Origin: Gammaproteobacteria bacterium
GTDB lineage: Bacteria; Pseudomonadota; Gammaproteobacteria; Pseudomonadales; Azotimanducaceae
Reading direction: 5' to 3'
Assembly: GCA_018667205.1 (NCBI GenBank)
Contig: JABIVN010000347.1
Span: 1-6,212, forward strand
Length of the DNA: 6,212 nucleotides
A program made the position numbers and the translations under genes. Shown piece by piece: positions 1-6,212 of the stretch. Below the pieces are notes generated by a model. That model saw only the letters and a program-made list of their open reading frames with translations, was not told the DNA's origin and searched no databases. How positions within the stretch are numbered: the stretch's first letter is position 1; every line of letters starts with the position of its first letter.

Positions 1-879
1 AACATTGGGACGGCCGCAGGCCTTGATAATATCAGGTGCATGACCACCGCCTGCACCTTCGGTATGAAACGTATGGATCGTGCGATCTTTGAAGGCGTTA
101 ATGGTGTCTTCAACAAAACCTGATTCGTTCAGCGTGTCTGTATGTATTGCGACTTGAACATCGAAACGATCTGCAACGGACAGACAGTTATCGATCGACT
201 GCGGCGTTGTGCCCCAGTCTTCGTGAAGCTTTAATCCCATTGCGCCGGCAATGACTTGTTCATCCAGCGGGCCAGGCAGGCTCGCGTTGCCTTTTCCCAT
301 AAAACCAAGGTTCATAGGAAATTCATCCGCAGACTGAAGCATTTTTCCCAAATGCCAGGCGCCGGGTGTGCAGGTAGTGGCGTTGGTTCCTGTGGCTGGG
401 CCTGTCCCGCCTCCTAACATGGTAGTAATGCCGCTCATTAGTGCTTCTTCGATTTGCTGGGGGCAAATAAAGTGAATGTGGGCGTCAATACCGCCTGCTG
501 TAAGAATCTGACCTTCACCGGCAATAATTTCGGTACCTGGACCAATAATGATATCGACGTCTGGCTGGGTATCAGGGTTTCCTGCCTTGCCGATCTTTAG
601 AATGCGGCCTTCCTTTAATCCTACATCTGCCTTAACAATTCCCCAGTGATCCAGAATCAACGCATTGGTGATCACGGTATCGGCTGACTGCGCCCCTAAA
701 GCCTGACTCTGTCCCATGCCGTCCCGGATGACCTTGCCTCCGCCGAACTTGACCTCATCACCATAGGTGGTGAAATCCTGCTCGACTTCGATGAACAGTT
801 CAGTGTCTCCCAGTCGCACCTTATCCCCGGTCGTAGGGCCAAACATGTCCGTATACGCTTTGCGTGAGATTGTCGTCAT
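1..879 (-). CDS. ureC: Urease alpha subunit UreC (partial, C-terminus beyond window)
   Basis: Catalytic subunit of urease, which hydrolyses urea to ammonia and carbamate at a di-nickel centre in the cytoplasm. The frame is open from ATG at 879 to the window edge, giving 293 residues of a family normally about 570 long. The reading opens [20 protein letters not shown], the usual UreC start. Residue numbers coincide with Klebsiella UreC: nickel ligands H134 and H136 ([14 protein letters not shown]), the lysine that is carbamylated, K217, with H219 (GLKLHEDWG), H246 ([12 protein letters not shown]) and H272 ([14 protein letters not shown]) are all present. The flap Cys/His (about 319-320) and the last nickel ligand Asp (about 360) lie beyond the window, so completeness of the active site cannot be judged. 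The start is 1 nt after the ureB stop, with GGAG at 887-890 as ribosome binding site. Nothing suggests a broken gene; it is simply cut by the window edge. Confidence 0.97.
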   Translation of the reverse strand, partial: MTTISRKAYTDMFGPTTGDKVRLGDTELFIEVEQDFTTYGDEVKFGGGKVIRDGMGQSQALGAQSADTVITNALILDHWGIVKADVGLKEGRILKIGKAGNPDTQPDVDIIIGPGTEIIAGEGQILTAGGIDAHIHFICPQQIEEALMSGITTMLGGGTGPATGTNATTCTPGAWHLGKMLQSADEFPMNLGFMGKGNASLPGPLDEQVIAGAMGLKLHEDWGTTPQSIDNCLSVADRFDVQVAIHTDTLNESGFVEDTINAFKDRTIHTFHTEGAGGGHAPDIIKACGRPNV

Positions 880-880
880 C

Positions 881-1192
881 CTAATTCTCCAGTGGACCCA
901 TTACTTCGCCGCGGAAGCCGTAGATTGATCGGTTTCCGGCCACCATGACCAATTCAACGGTTCGAGAGGCGCCCGGTTCAAATCGAACAGCGGTCCCTGC
1001 GGGGATATTGAGACGAAAACCTCTTGCCTTAGCTCTATCGAACTCAAGGGCCATATTTGTCTCAGCAAAATGATAGTGGGATCCGACTTGAATGGGCCGG
1101 TCGCCGCAATTGCTAACGTCGAGTGTTAACTTTTCGCGCCCTGCGTTTATCTCAATGTCTTTGTCATCCAGAATGTATTCACCCGGTAACAT
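881..1192 (-). CDS. ureB: Urease beta subunit UreB
   Basis: Small structural subunit of the (alpha-beta-gamma)3 urease. It packs against UreC and makes no direct contact with nickel. The product is 103 residues, normal for a stand-alone bacterial beta subunit (about 100-110), and it opens with MLPGEYIL as the family does. Conserved blocks are [12 protein letters not shown] (35-46), [16 protein letters not shown] (59-74) and [16 protein letters not shown] (86-101). The ATG start is supported by AAGGAAG at 1200-1206, 7 nt upstream. It sits 17 bp after ureA and 1 bp before ureC, so all three subunits should be made from one message in similar amounts. It is a separate gene, not fused to UreA as in Helicobacter. 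The family assignment is secure. Confidence 0.97.
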   Translation of the reverse strand: MLPGEYILDDKDIEINAGREKLTLDVSNCGDRPIQVGSHYHFAETNMALEFDRAKARGFRLNIPAGTAVRFEPGASRTVELVMVAGNRSIYGFRGEVMGPLEN

Positions 1193-1209
1193 GATATTGC
1201 TTCCTTTTA

Positions 1210-1512
1210 CTAGACGATGGGATCATGGACGGTGACCAGTTTGGTGCCATCCGGAAATGTCGCTTCAACCTGGATTTCATGGAGCATTTCAGGGATACCG
1301 TCCATGACATCTTCGGCATGAAGAATGGTTTTCCCGTGGGACATAAGTTCAGCCACTGAACGGCCGTCTCGGGCGCCCTCCATGACCTCAGCTGAGATCA
1401 ACGCTATTGCTTCGGGATAGTTGAGTTTCACGCCTCGCGCTTTTCTTCTTTCAGCGAGTAAGGCTGCGGTGAAGATAAGCAGTTTGTCTTTATCTCTGGG
1501 GCTCAATTCCAT
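1210..1512 (-). CDS. ureA: Urease gamma subunit UreA
   Basis: Smallest structural subunit of urease, part of the trimer core with UreB and UreC. The product is 100 residues, exactly the usual length. It opens [20 protein letters not shown], followed by [20 protein letters not shown] (21-40), the block [17 protein letters not shown] (41-57) and the C-terminal [18 protein letters not shown] (82-99), all hallmarks of the family. The ATG at 1512 lies 9 bp after the ureD stop, with an AAGG-type ribosome binding site overlapping that stop. The order ureD-ureA-ureB-ureC is the classical proteobacterial one. Nothing is odd about the gene. Confidence 0.97.
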   Translation of the reverse strand: MELSPRDKDKLLIFTAALLAERRKARGVKLNYPEAIALISAEVMEGARDGRSVAELMSHGKTILHAEDVMDGIPEMLHEIQVEATFPDGTKLVTVHDPIV

Positions 1513-1521
1513 GTCGTTACC

Positions 1522-2376
1522 TTATGTTTTCCAAATTCTTGGCTCATAGCCTTTTGTTGAACCGTTAAAAATAGCGCTGTCGATCAGAAGCAGTCGTGCT
1601 TGTTGAAAACCACCTCTGCAGTTTTCTGCGCAATCGCCCAGATATCGCACTAATACAGTGCAACCTCGCAAGGTCACGCCCCAACAGGGTTCATGCAGCA
1701 GCGTTCGCAGCGCTAAAATTGCGCTTTCTGCCCCTATCTGTTGATTCTCCTTGGGTACAGCAACTAACGTGCCAAGGACGCTCGCACCGTTGAGCCCCCA
1801 GGCAGAGTGCCGGTTCGCGTCGGATACCTGCAACCGCTCTCTGTGGCAGCGTTTTTCGTCTCGCCAGATTTGTGATGCCTGCTCAATCGACCCGTGTGAA
1901 AAATTTTCTCCTGACGCACGTCTGCCTAATGTCTGGATTTCCCAACCCAGATAACTGCTGCTGGCATGCAGGGAGACTCGGTTGTCGATTTTGGCTTTCG
2001 CGCCATCGAAAAAAATCGTTTCCTGGGGCAACCATTCAAGATGGGCTTTCTCGCCGACATCAATGACTTGCACGACGCTTTGATCCAGAGCGTTCTCTGC
2101 ACAGCGATAAGCTTTACCGGCAGAAGGAGAGGTGACTACCGTATGGGTATTAGCAGCGGCCAAAATTTCGACGAAAAGTGAGTCACCGCCTACGAGTCCA
2201 CCCGGTGGATGCAATATATAGATGTGGCAACTACCGTCTGCCTGCGGGAAATGTTTTTGAACGCGAAGAGGACCAGAATGTTTCTGGAAAGTCAGCTTCG
2301 TCTGATCGTTGATCTGCGCCAAATGGACCGATAGTCTGGCAGACCAGGTGGGTTGGGGTGGGATCATTTGATTCAC
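1522..2376 (-). CDS. ureD: Urease accessory protein UreD (UreH)
   Basis: Accessory protein that binds apo-urease and, with UreF and UreG (not in the window), helps deliver nickel and carbamylate the active-site lysine. The product is about 284 residues, normal for UreD. Family blocks in order: SGPLRVQKHFPQ (34-45), HPPGGLVGGDSL (56-67), TSPSAGKAYR (82-91), HLEWLPQETIFFDGA (112-126), GWEIQTLGRRASGE (144-157), AWGLNGASVLGTL (192-204) and a terminal PRIWKT (279-284). The TSPSAGKAYRC block departs from the commoner TTPGAxKFYRS form, and the segment before PRIWKT is divergent. Start choice is open. GTG at 2376 is the outermost candidate, but no good Shine-Dalgarno precedes it. An ATG three codons later (2367) has GTGA at 2373-2376 five nt upstream and may be the true start. 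No start codon occurs in frame between GTG and the urtE stop. A promoter-like sequence lies about 60 bp upstream. Confidence 0.94.
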   Translation of the reverse strand: MNQMIPPQPTWSARLSVHLAQINDQTKLTFQKHSGPLRVQKHFPQADGSCHIYILHPPGGLVGGDSLFVEILAAANTHTVVTSPSAGKAYRCAENALDQSVVQVIDVGEKAHLEWLPQETIFFDGAKAKIDNRVSLHASSSYLGWEIQTLGRRASGENFSHGSIEQASQIWRDEKRCHRERLQVSDANRHSAWGLNGASVLGTLVAVPKENQQIGAESAILALRTLLHEPCWGVTLRGCTVLVRYLGDCAENCRGGFQQARLLLIDSAIFNGSTKGYEPRIWKT

Positions 2377-2436
2377 GTTTGTTGAAATAATGTCTGTCGG
2401 GCTAGAGATTGAGGGATTGTGTACCTGCGTTAGTCC

Positions 2437-2465
2437 ACTATAGTTAATCCATGTCTGATTGTTAA
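2437..2465 (-). promoter_or_regulatory. Putative sigma-70 promoter for ureDABC
   Basis: Reading the minus strand, TTAACA at 2465-2460 (5 of 6 matches to TTGACA) is followed by exactly 17 bp and then TATAGT at 2442-2437 (5 of 6 matches to TATAAT). It begins about 10 bp after the urtE stop, inside the only sizeable gap of the window (98 bp). Transcription would start near 2430 and leave a leader of roughly 55 nt before ureD. I saw no sigma-54 -24/-12 element and no hairpin followed by a T-run in the gap, so read-through from urt is also expected. This is inferred from sequence only. Confidence 0.55.
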
Positions 2466-2474
2466 CCGAACCGA

Positions 2475-3170
2475 CTAAACAGCAAGGTGCTTTTGAATAA
2501 GCTCGTCTGTTAATTGTTCCATTTCACCCGACGCTACAATCTGTCCTTTCTCCATTAGATGAAAATCCCTGCCTACTCGGCGTGCAAACGCGAGTTTCTG
2601 CTCGACGAGCAATACCGTCGTGCCACGCTCCTGATTGAGCAGGGTAATGACGTCTCCTATCTGTTTAACAATATTGGGCTGAATGCCTTCGTTAGGCTCA
2701 TCAAGAATGAGCAGTTCAGGGTCAATGACCAGCGCACGTCCAATCGCCAATTGTTGTTGCTGGCCGCCTGAAAGATCGCCGCCGCGGCGGTTCATCATTG
2801 ATTTTAGTACCGGAAACAGATCAAAGATAAATTCAGGGATTACTTTGGACTTGTCGGTTCTGCCAGCAAGTCCCACGCGTAAATTTTCCTCCACCGTGAG
2901 CTGTGGAAAAATGTCGCGCCCCTGGGGCACATACCCAACACCGAGTTTGGGACGTAACTCGGGTCTTTCGTTTGAGATATTCCTGCCGTTGAAAATAATT
3001 TCGCCTGATTTAATAGGCAATAGGCCCATCAGGCATTTAAGCAGGGTTGTCTTGCCGACACCGTTTCGACCCATCAGGCAGGTGCAGCTGCCTTGCTCAA
3101 GTTTAAGGTTTAGATCCCAAAGAATTTGCGATCCGCCGTAAAGCTGATTGATGTTCTGTAGTTCAATCAC
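2475..3170 (-). CDS. urtE: Urea ABC transporter ATP-binding protein UrtE
   Basis: One of the two cytoplasmic ATPases that drive urea import through UrtB/UrtC; it belongs to the LivF-like branch of the branched-chain amino acid/urea (HAAT) ABC family. The product is 231 residues, the usual length. Visible motifs are Walker A GRNGVGKT (34-41), the Q-loop in YVPQGRD (Q83), signature LSGGQQQQLAIGRAL (133-147), Walker B LLILDEP (153-159) and VEQ (189-191), with Gln at the switch-histidine position as in other LivF/UrtE proteins. The EGIQP following Walker B (161-165) separates UrtE from LivF. Residue 160 is Asn where Thr or Ser is commoner. The start is GTG, overlapping the urtD stop by 4 bp (GTGA); GGGTGA at 3177-3182 supports it and no nearby ATG competes. 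It is the last urt gene, followed by the 98-bp gap to ureD. Confidence 0.96.
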   Translation of the reverse strand: MIELQNINQLYGGSQILWDLNLKLEQGSCTCLMGRNGVGKTTLLKCLMGLLPIKSGEIIFNGRNISNERPELRPKLGVGYVPQGRDIFPQLTVEENLRVGLAGRTDKSKVIPEFIFDLFPVLKSMMNRRGGDLSGGQQQQLAIGRALVIDPELLILDEPNEGIQPNIVKQIGDVITLLNQERGTTVLLVEQKLAFARRVGRDFHLMEKGQIVASGEMEQLTDELIQKHLAV

Positions 3171-4003
3171 GGCGCTTCACCCAAATATACCTCAATGACT
3201 TCGGGATTATTCTGAACTTCGTCCATCGTACCTTCCGCGAGCACCGAACCTTGATGTAAAACGGTGACATCGCGCGCGATACTTCGCACAAATGCCATAT
3301 CATGCTCAACCACGACGACAGTCCGATCACCGGCAAGGCTGGTTAGAAGCTCGGCGGTACTTTCTGTTTCCTGCGCGGTCATTCCGGCGACGGGCTCGTC
3401 AACGAGCAACAAGCGTGGTTCGGAAACCAGCAGCATGCCAATTTCCAGCCACTGTTTTTGGCCGTGCGATAGGGCGCCGGCCTGTTGGAATATCTGCTCT
3501 CGTAAGCCAACGGTATCTATTACGCTGGCAATCAAATCTGCCTGATGGCTTTGTAGTGTGTACAGAATATTGGAGAAAATTCCTTTATCCATGCGCAGGG
3601 CGAGTTCCAGGTTCTCGAATACTGTGAGTTGTTCAAACACCGTCGGCTTCTGAAATTTCCTGCCAATGCCTAGTTCGGCAATGTCAGCCTCGCTCTTGTT
3701 GAGCAGATCGTGCGTTTGGCCGAAATACACGGTTCCTTCGTCCGGTCGTGTTTTTCCGGTAATGACATCCATCAACGTTGTTTTACCAGCGCCGTTGGCA
3801 CCGATCAGGCATCTTAGTTCACCGTCATCAATGTAGAGGTTCAAATTGTTTAGCGCTTTGAACCCATCAAAGCTTACCGACAAGCCTTCGACATAGAGTA
3901 GAACGGTGTGTGAGACATCCACAGCAGGTAGCGTTTTATCCAGCATGAAATCAAAAACACGATCTCGACGTATGGTTTCGCGAATCGCGTCCAGACCGCT
4001 CAT
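3167..4003 (-). CDS. urtD: Urea ABC transporter ATP-binding protein UrtD
   Basis: Second ATPase of the urea importer, LivG-like, pairing with UrtE under the UrtB/UrtC membrane core. The product has 278 residues: a leader of about 35 residues (rich in Arg and Asp, no membrane segment) followed by a complete ATP-binding domain. Motifs are Walker A GANGAGKT (68-75), Q-loop GRKFQKPTVFEQLTVFENL (114-132), signature LSHGQKQWLEIGMLL (178-192), Walker B LLLVDEPVAGMT (198-209) and the switch histidine in VVEHDMAF (H234). LSHGQKQWLEIGM and DEPVAGMT are typical of UrtD and distinguish it from LivG. The ATG overlaps the urtC stop by 4 bp (ATGA), and a strong AAGGAG ribosome binding site lies 7 nt upstream, which fixes the start and includes the leader. 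Confidence 0.96.
   Translation of the reverse strand: MSGLDAIRETIRRDRVFDFMLDKTLPAVDVSHTVLLYVEGLSVSFDGFKALNNLNLYIDDGELRCLIGANGAGKTTLMDVITGKTRPDEGTVYFGQTHDLLNKSEADIAELGIGRKFQKPTVFEQLTVFENLELALRMDKGIFSNILYTLQSHQADLIASVIDTVGLREQIFQQAGALSHGQKQWLEIGMLLVSEPRLLLVDEPVAGMTAQETESTAELLTSLAGDRTVVVVEHDMAFVRSIARDVTVLHQGSVLAEGTMDEVQNNPEVIEVYLGEAP
3177..3182 (-). promoter_or_regulatory. Ribosome binding site of urtE (GTG start)
   Basis: GGGTGA on the minus strand, 6 nt before the GTG of urtE and inside the 3' end of urtD. GGTGA pairs with the 3' end of 16S rRNA. It supports the GTG as the true start, overlapping the urtD stop. Confidence 0.6.
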
Positions 4004-5202
4004 GTGGCGACTCCTTGTGTACTGTTAGCGGTACCATCAGATCCTGCACCGGATTGCGTATCTGGATCTTCAGGTTTTTTCTTGAGTCTTGCGAACATCG
4101 AGAGAAGCCCGACCACCCCTTTAGGTAGAAATACGGTTACAACCACGAATAGGGCACCCAGGGCAAATAACCAGGCTTCGGGAAGGATTCCAGTGAATTG
4201 TGTCTTTGCGAAGTTGACGAGCAGGGCGCCAAGGATCGCGCCGTACAGCAAACCACGACCACCGACGGCGACCCAGACTACGATCTCGATGGAGTTTAGG
4301 GGTGAAAACTCGCCCGGGTTTATGATGCCTACTTGTGGCACGTACAAAGCACCGGCCAAAGCGGCGAGTACTGCGGAATAGACAAAGAGCCAGATCTTGT
4401 AGTTTTCGGTTTTGTAGCCGACGAATCTCACTCTGCTTTCAGAGTCCCGGATAGCCTGGATTACCCGACCAGCCTTTGACGACAGAATGAACTGGCTAAC
4501 AAGATAAGCTATTGCAAGTGTCAGTGCGGTACACACTAGTAATCCGACGCGCGTGCTGTCAGCCTGAAGGTCAAACCCCAACAGTTCCTTGAAATCGGTT
4601 AATCCATTGTTGCCGCCAAACCCCATTTCATTGCGAAAGAAGGCGAGCATCAGTGCATAGGTTAGCGCCTGCGTCATGATGGATAGGTAGACGCCAGTAA
4701 CGCGCGACCTGAAAGCGAGCCAGCCGAACACAAATGCCAGAAAGCCAGGAACAAACAAAATCATGATGAAGGCGAACCAGAACTGATCAAACCCTTGCCA
4801 AAACCAGGGCAACTCAGACCAGTTAAGAAAAACCATAAAGTCTGGCAAATCAGGGTTGCCGTACACGCCACGATCACCAATCTGACGCATCAGATACATA
4901 CCCATGCCATAGCCGCCTAGCGCAAAGAAGGCGCCGTGGCCCAGGCTCAATATTCCACAATAACCCCAGACCACATCAACGGCCATCGCGAGCAGGGCGA
5001 AACTCAAGTACTTACCTAATAATGTGATGGTGTAGGTATCGACATGCATTGCCGACTCAGGGGGCACAAGCAGATTGCCTACTGCGGCGAAGGCGGTGCC
5101 AGCAAGCAACAGAATCAGAAAAATATTACCGCCTTTACTCGCTAGCATACTCTGCCAAATTCCAAGTCGACTCAGTCCGGATTGAATGTCAGTGCCTATC
5201 AT
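4000..5202 (-). CDS. urtC: Urea ABC transporter permease UrtC
   Basis: Inner-membrane permease, LivM-like, forming the urea channel with UrtB. The product has 400 residues, somewhat longer than the roughly 360-380 common for the family. Hydrophobic segments are visible at about 27-46, 58-80, 88-105, 142-163, 171-189, 218-240, 271-288, 304-330 and 342-366. Family landmarks are WGYCGILSLGHGAFFALGGY (79-98), the EAA-like cytoplasmic loop GRVIQAIRDSESRVRFVGY (245-263) that contacts the ATPases, the UrtC-typical ALYVPQVGIINPGEFSPLNS (285-304) and VAVGGRGLLYGAILGA (311-326). The tail after 370 is hydrophilic and low in complexity (KKKPEDPDTQSGAGSDGT); it accounts for the extra length and is probably cytoplasmic. 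The ATG overlaps the urtB stop by 4 bp. Its ribosome binding site is weak (AGGG, 11 nt away), consistent with translational coupling to urtB. Confidence 0.96.
   Translation of the reverse strand: MIGTDIQSGLSRLGIWQSMLASKGGNIFLILLLAGTAFAAVGNLLVPPESAMHVDTYTITLLGKYLSFALLAMAVDVVWGYCGILSLGHGAFFALGGYGMGMYLMRQIGDRGVYGNPDLPDFMVFLNWSELPWFWQGFDQFWFAFIMILFVPGFLAFVFGWLAFRSRVTGVYLSIMTQALTYALMLAFFRNEMGFGGNNGLTDFKELLGFDLQADSTRVGLLVCTALTLAIAYLVSQFILSSKAGRVIQAIRDSESRVRFVGYKTENYKIWLFVYSAVLAALAGALYVPQVGIINPGEFSPLNSIEIVVWVAVGGRGLLYGAILGALLVNFAKTQFTGILPEAWLFALGALFVVVTVFLPKGVVGLLSMFARLKKKPEDPDTQSGAGSDGTANSTQGVAT
4011..4016 (-). promoter_or_regulatory. Ribosome binding site of urtD
   Basis: AAGGAG on the minus strand, 7 nt before the urtD ATG and within the last codons of urtC. 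It is the strongest Shine-Dalgarno sequence seen at a urt junction in this window and fixes the urtD start at the overlapping ATGA. Confidence 0.75.
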
Positions 5203-6212
5203 GATTCAGCAGCCCTGCCTCGTTGCGGAAACAATCCGCGAGGGCGTTTTTGGATAAAGAGTACGATAAACACCAGTACACAGATTTGCGCCAGTACGGT
5301 GCCTGTTACGGGTTCCATGAATTTACTGAATATGCCTAATGAAAATGCCGCGACCAGTGTTCCCCACAGGTTTCCAACACCACCAAAAACCACGACCATA
5401 AAAGAATCGATGATGTATGCCTGACCGAGATTCGGACCTACATTGGTTAATTGGCTGAGTGCAACACCGGCGATACCGGCGATGCCGGAACCCAGGCCAA
5501 AGGTTAACGCGTCAACCAAACCACTACGAATACCCAACGCTTTTGCCATATCGCGATTCTGGGAAACTGCCCGAACATACAGTCCAAGGGCTGTCTTTTT
5601 CATGACCATTAACAACACGAAAAATACCAGGAGCGAAAAGATGATGATGTACAGGCGATTGTAGGTGATCGCAAGGCTAGGGTTGATTTGCAGTGCGCCA
5701 GCCATCCATTCTGGTGTGCTGACCTGCCGATTGAGTGGCGAAAAAATGGTTCTGACCGTCTGCTGCAATATCAGGCTAATCCCGAAAGTGGCCAAAAGAG
5801 TTTCAAGGGGGCGCCCCTTGAGGAATTGAATGACGCCGCGCTCAATCGCGATCCCAACGAGCCCGCAAACAATGAATGCAGCGGGTATGGCCATAAAGAT
5901 TGAGATCTCGAGATGATTGGGAAATTGTTGCTGGATGACGTAGGTCGTGTACGCACCCAGCATGATCAGTTCGCCATGAGCCATGTTGATGACACCCATG
6001 ACGCCGAAGGTGATCGACAGGCCTATGGCAGCGAGCAGCAGCACGGAACCCAGAGATAAACCGAAAAATACACGTTCGATAAACCCGTAAAAGCGGAGTT
6101 TACCGTCGATCTTTTTCAGCGCTGAAGTCGCAGCGTCAATAACCGACGTGTTTGTTTCCAGGTAGTTGCCTTTATCGTCGATCTCTACGAGTAACTGCAA
6201 GCGATTGCGAAC
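5199..6212 (-). CDS. urtB: Urea ABC transporter permease UrtB (partial, N-terminus beyond window)
   Basis: Inner-membrane permease, LivH-like, partner of UrtC. The window holds the last 337 residues. The frame is open to the edge without an intervening stop, so the gene begins upstream. A TTG at 6200 is only an internal Leu codon (VRNRLQLLVE) and not a credible start. Residues 1-48 of the visible part are hydrophilic (including a KKIDGKL stretch) and precede the first membrane segment. This fits the long proteobacterial UrtB, which carries an extracytoplasmic N-terminal region of roughly 200 residues. The permease core follows: GLSLGSVLLLAAIGL (51-65), FGVMGVINMAHGELIMLGAY (69-88), KGRPLETLLATFGISLILQQ (132-151), the EAA-like loop VRAVSQNRDMAKALGI (213-228), GSGIAGIAGVALSQ (241-254), VVVFGGVGNLWGTL (273-286) and a basic C-terminus ending KRPRGLFPQRGR (322-333). 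These are standard for UrtB. urtA, for the periplasmic urea-binding protein, is expected just upstream. Confidence 0.95.
   Translation of the reverse strand, partial: VRNRLQLLVEIDDKGNYLETNTSVIDAATSALKKIDGKLRFYGFIERVFFGLSLGSVLLLAAIGLSITFGVMGVINMAHGELIMLGAYTTYVIQQQFPNHLEISIFMAIPAAFIVCGLVGIAIERGVIQFLKGRPLETLLATFGISLILQQTVRTIFSPLNRQVSTPEWMAGALQINPSLAITYNRLYIIIFSLLVFFVLLMVMKKTALGLYVRAVSQNRDMAKALGIRSGLVDALTFGLGSGIAGIAGVALSQLTNVGPNLGQAYIIDSFMVVVFGGVGNLWGTLVAAFSLGIFSKFMEPVTGTVLAQICVLVFIVLFIQKRPRGLFPQRGRAAES

Noticed and set aside
2377..2474. Possible sigma-54 promoter or rho-independent terminator between urtE and ureD
   Set aside because: No GG-N10-GC spacing with the -24/-12 context is present, and no stem followed by a T-run was found on the minus strand.
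2683..3141. A long open frame on the plus strand, antisense to urtE (152 codons)
   Set aside because: It lies wholly inside a clear UrtE gene, has no recognisable domain, and its composition is that of a reverse-complement reading of coding DNA.
3264..4381. Several plus-strand open frames of about 90-125 codons antisense to urtD and urtC
   Set aside because: Each is covered by a well-supported minus-strand gene and none shows a family motif or convincing protein character; they are shadows of codon usage.
5465..5490. Short direct repeat of GCCGGTATC-like units in urtB
   Set aside because: It is explained by the conserved protein motif GIAGIAG; it is not a tandem DNA repeat of independent meaning.
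5804..5820. Perfect 7-bp inverted repeat (CAAGGGG, 3-nt loop, CCCCTTG) inside urtB
   Set aside because: It encodes the conserved LKGRPLE of UrtB and has no T-run after it in the transcribed direction. A repeat this short is expected by chance in 6 kb, so I do not call it a terminator.
5771..5956. A minus-strand open frame of 61 codons inside urtB in another frame
   Set aside because: The urtB frame across the same bases encodes conserved permease motifs, so this frame is incidental.
6198..6200. TTG at 6200 as the start of urtB
   Set aside because: The frame is open further upstream to the window edge, there is no good ribosome binding site in the visible bases, and the preceding codons read as continuing UrtB.

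Overview
All eight genes in this window lie on the minus strand and together form one nitrogen-acquisition locus: the 3' part of a urea ABC transporter operon (urtB-urtC-urtD-urtE) followed by the start of a urease operon (ureD-ureA-ureB-ureC). Read in the direction of transcription (high to low coordinates), the order is urtB (5' end off the window), urtC, urtD, urtE, a 98-bp gap, ureD, ureA, ureB, ureC (3' end off the window). I recognise every gene as a member of a known family. I see no mobile element, tRNA or rRNA, CRISPR array or unexplained gene, and the longest stretch without a gene is that 98-bp gap.

Organism: GC content looks close to 50 % by eye. Separate UreA and UreB subunits, a long-form UrtB with sequence before its first membrane segment, and a urt cluster running directly into ureDABC all suggest a proteobacterium. 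A free-living, possibly aquatic gammaproteobacterium is my best guess, but this is inferred from protein style and gene order and was not tested by phylogeny.

Layout: positions 2475-6212 hold the transporter. UrtB and UrtC are the two inner-membrane permeases and UrtD and UrtE the two ATPases. Consecutive urt genes overlap by exactly 4 bp (ATGA, ATGA, GTGA), so they are probably translationally coupled. The substrate-binding protein UrtA is not in the window and would be expected just upstream of urtB. Positions 1-2376 hold the urease block: UreD (accessory protein), UreA (gamma), UreB (beta) and the first 293 residues of UreC (alpha). Gaps there are only 1-17 bp. The later accessory genes (ureE, ureF, ureG) would be expected beyond position 1.

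How they work together: UrtABCDE imports urea at ATP cost, and the nickel urease hydrolyses it to ammonia and carbonic acid for assimilation. The gap between urtE and ureD holds a good sigma-70-like promoter (TTAACA, 17 bp, TATAGT). The urease genes may therefore have their own transcript in addition to read-through from urt. I found no previously undescribed system here; the findings are refinements of a well-known one.
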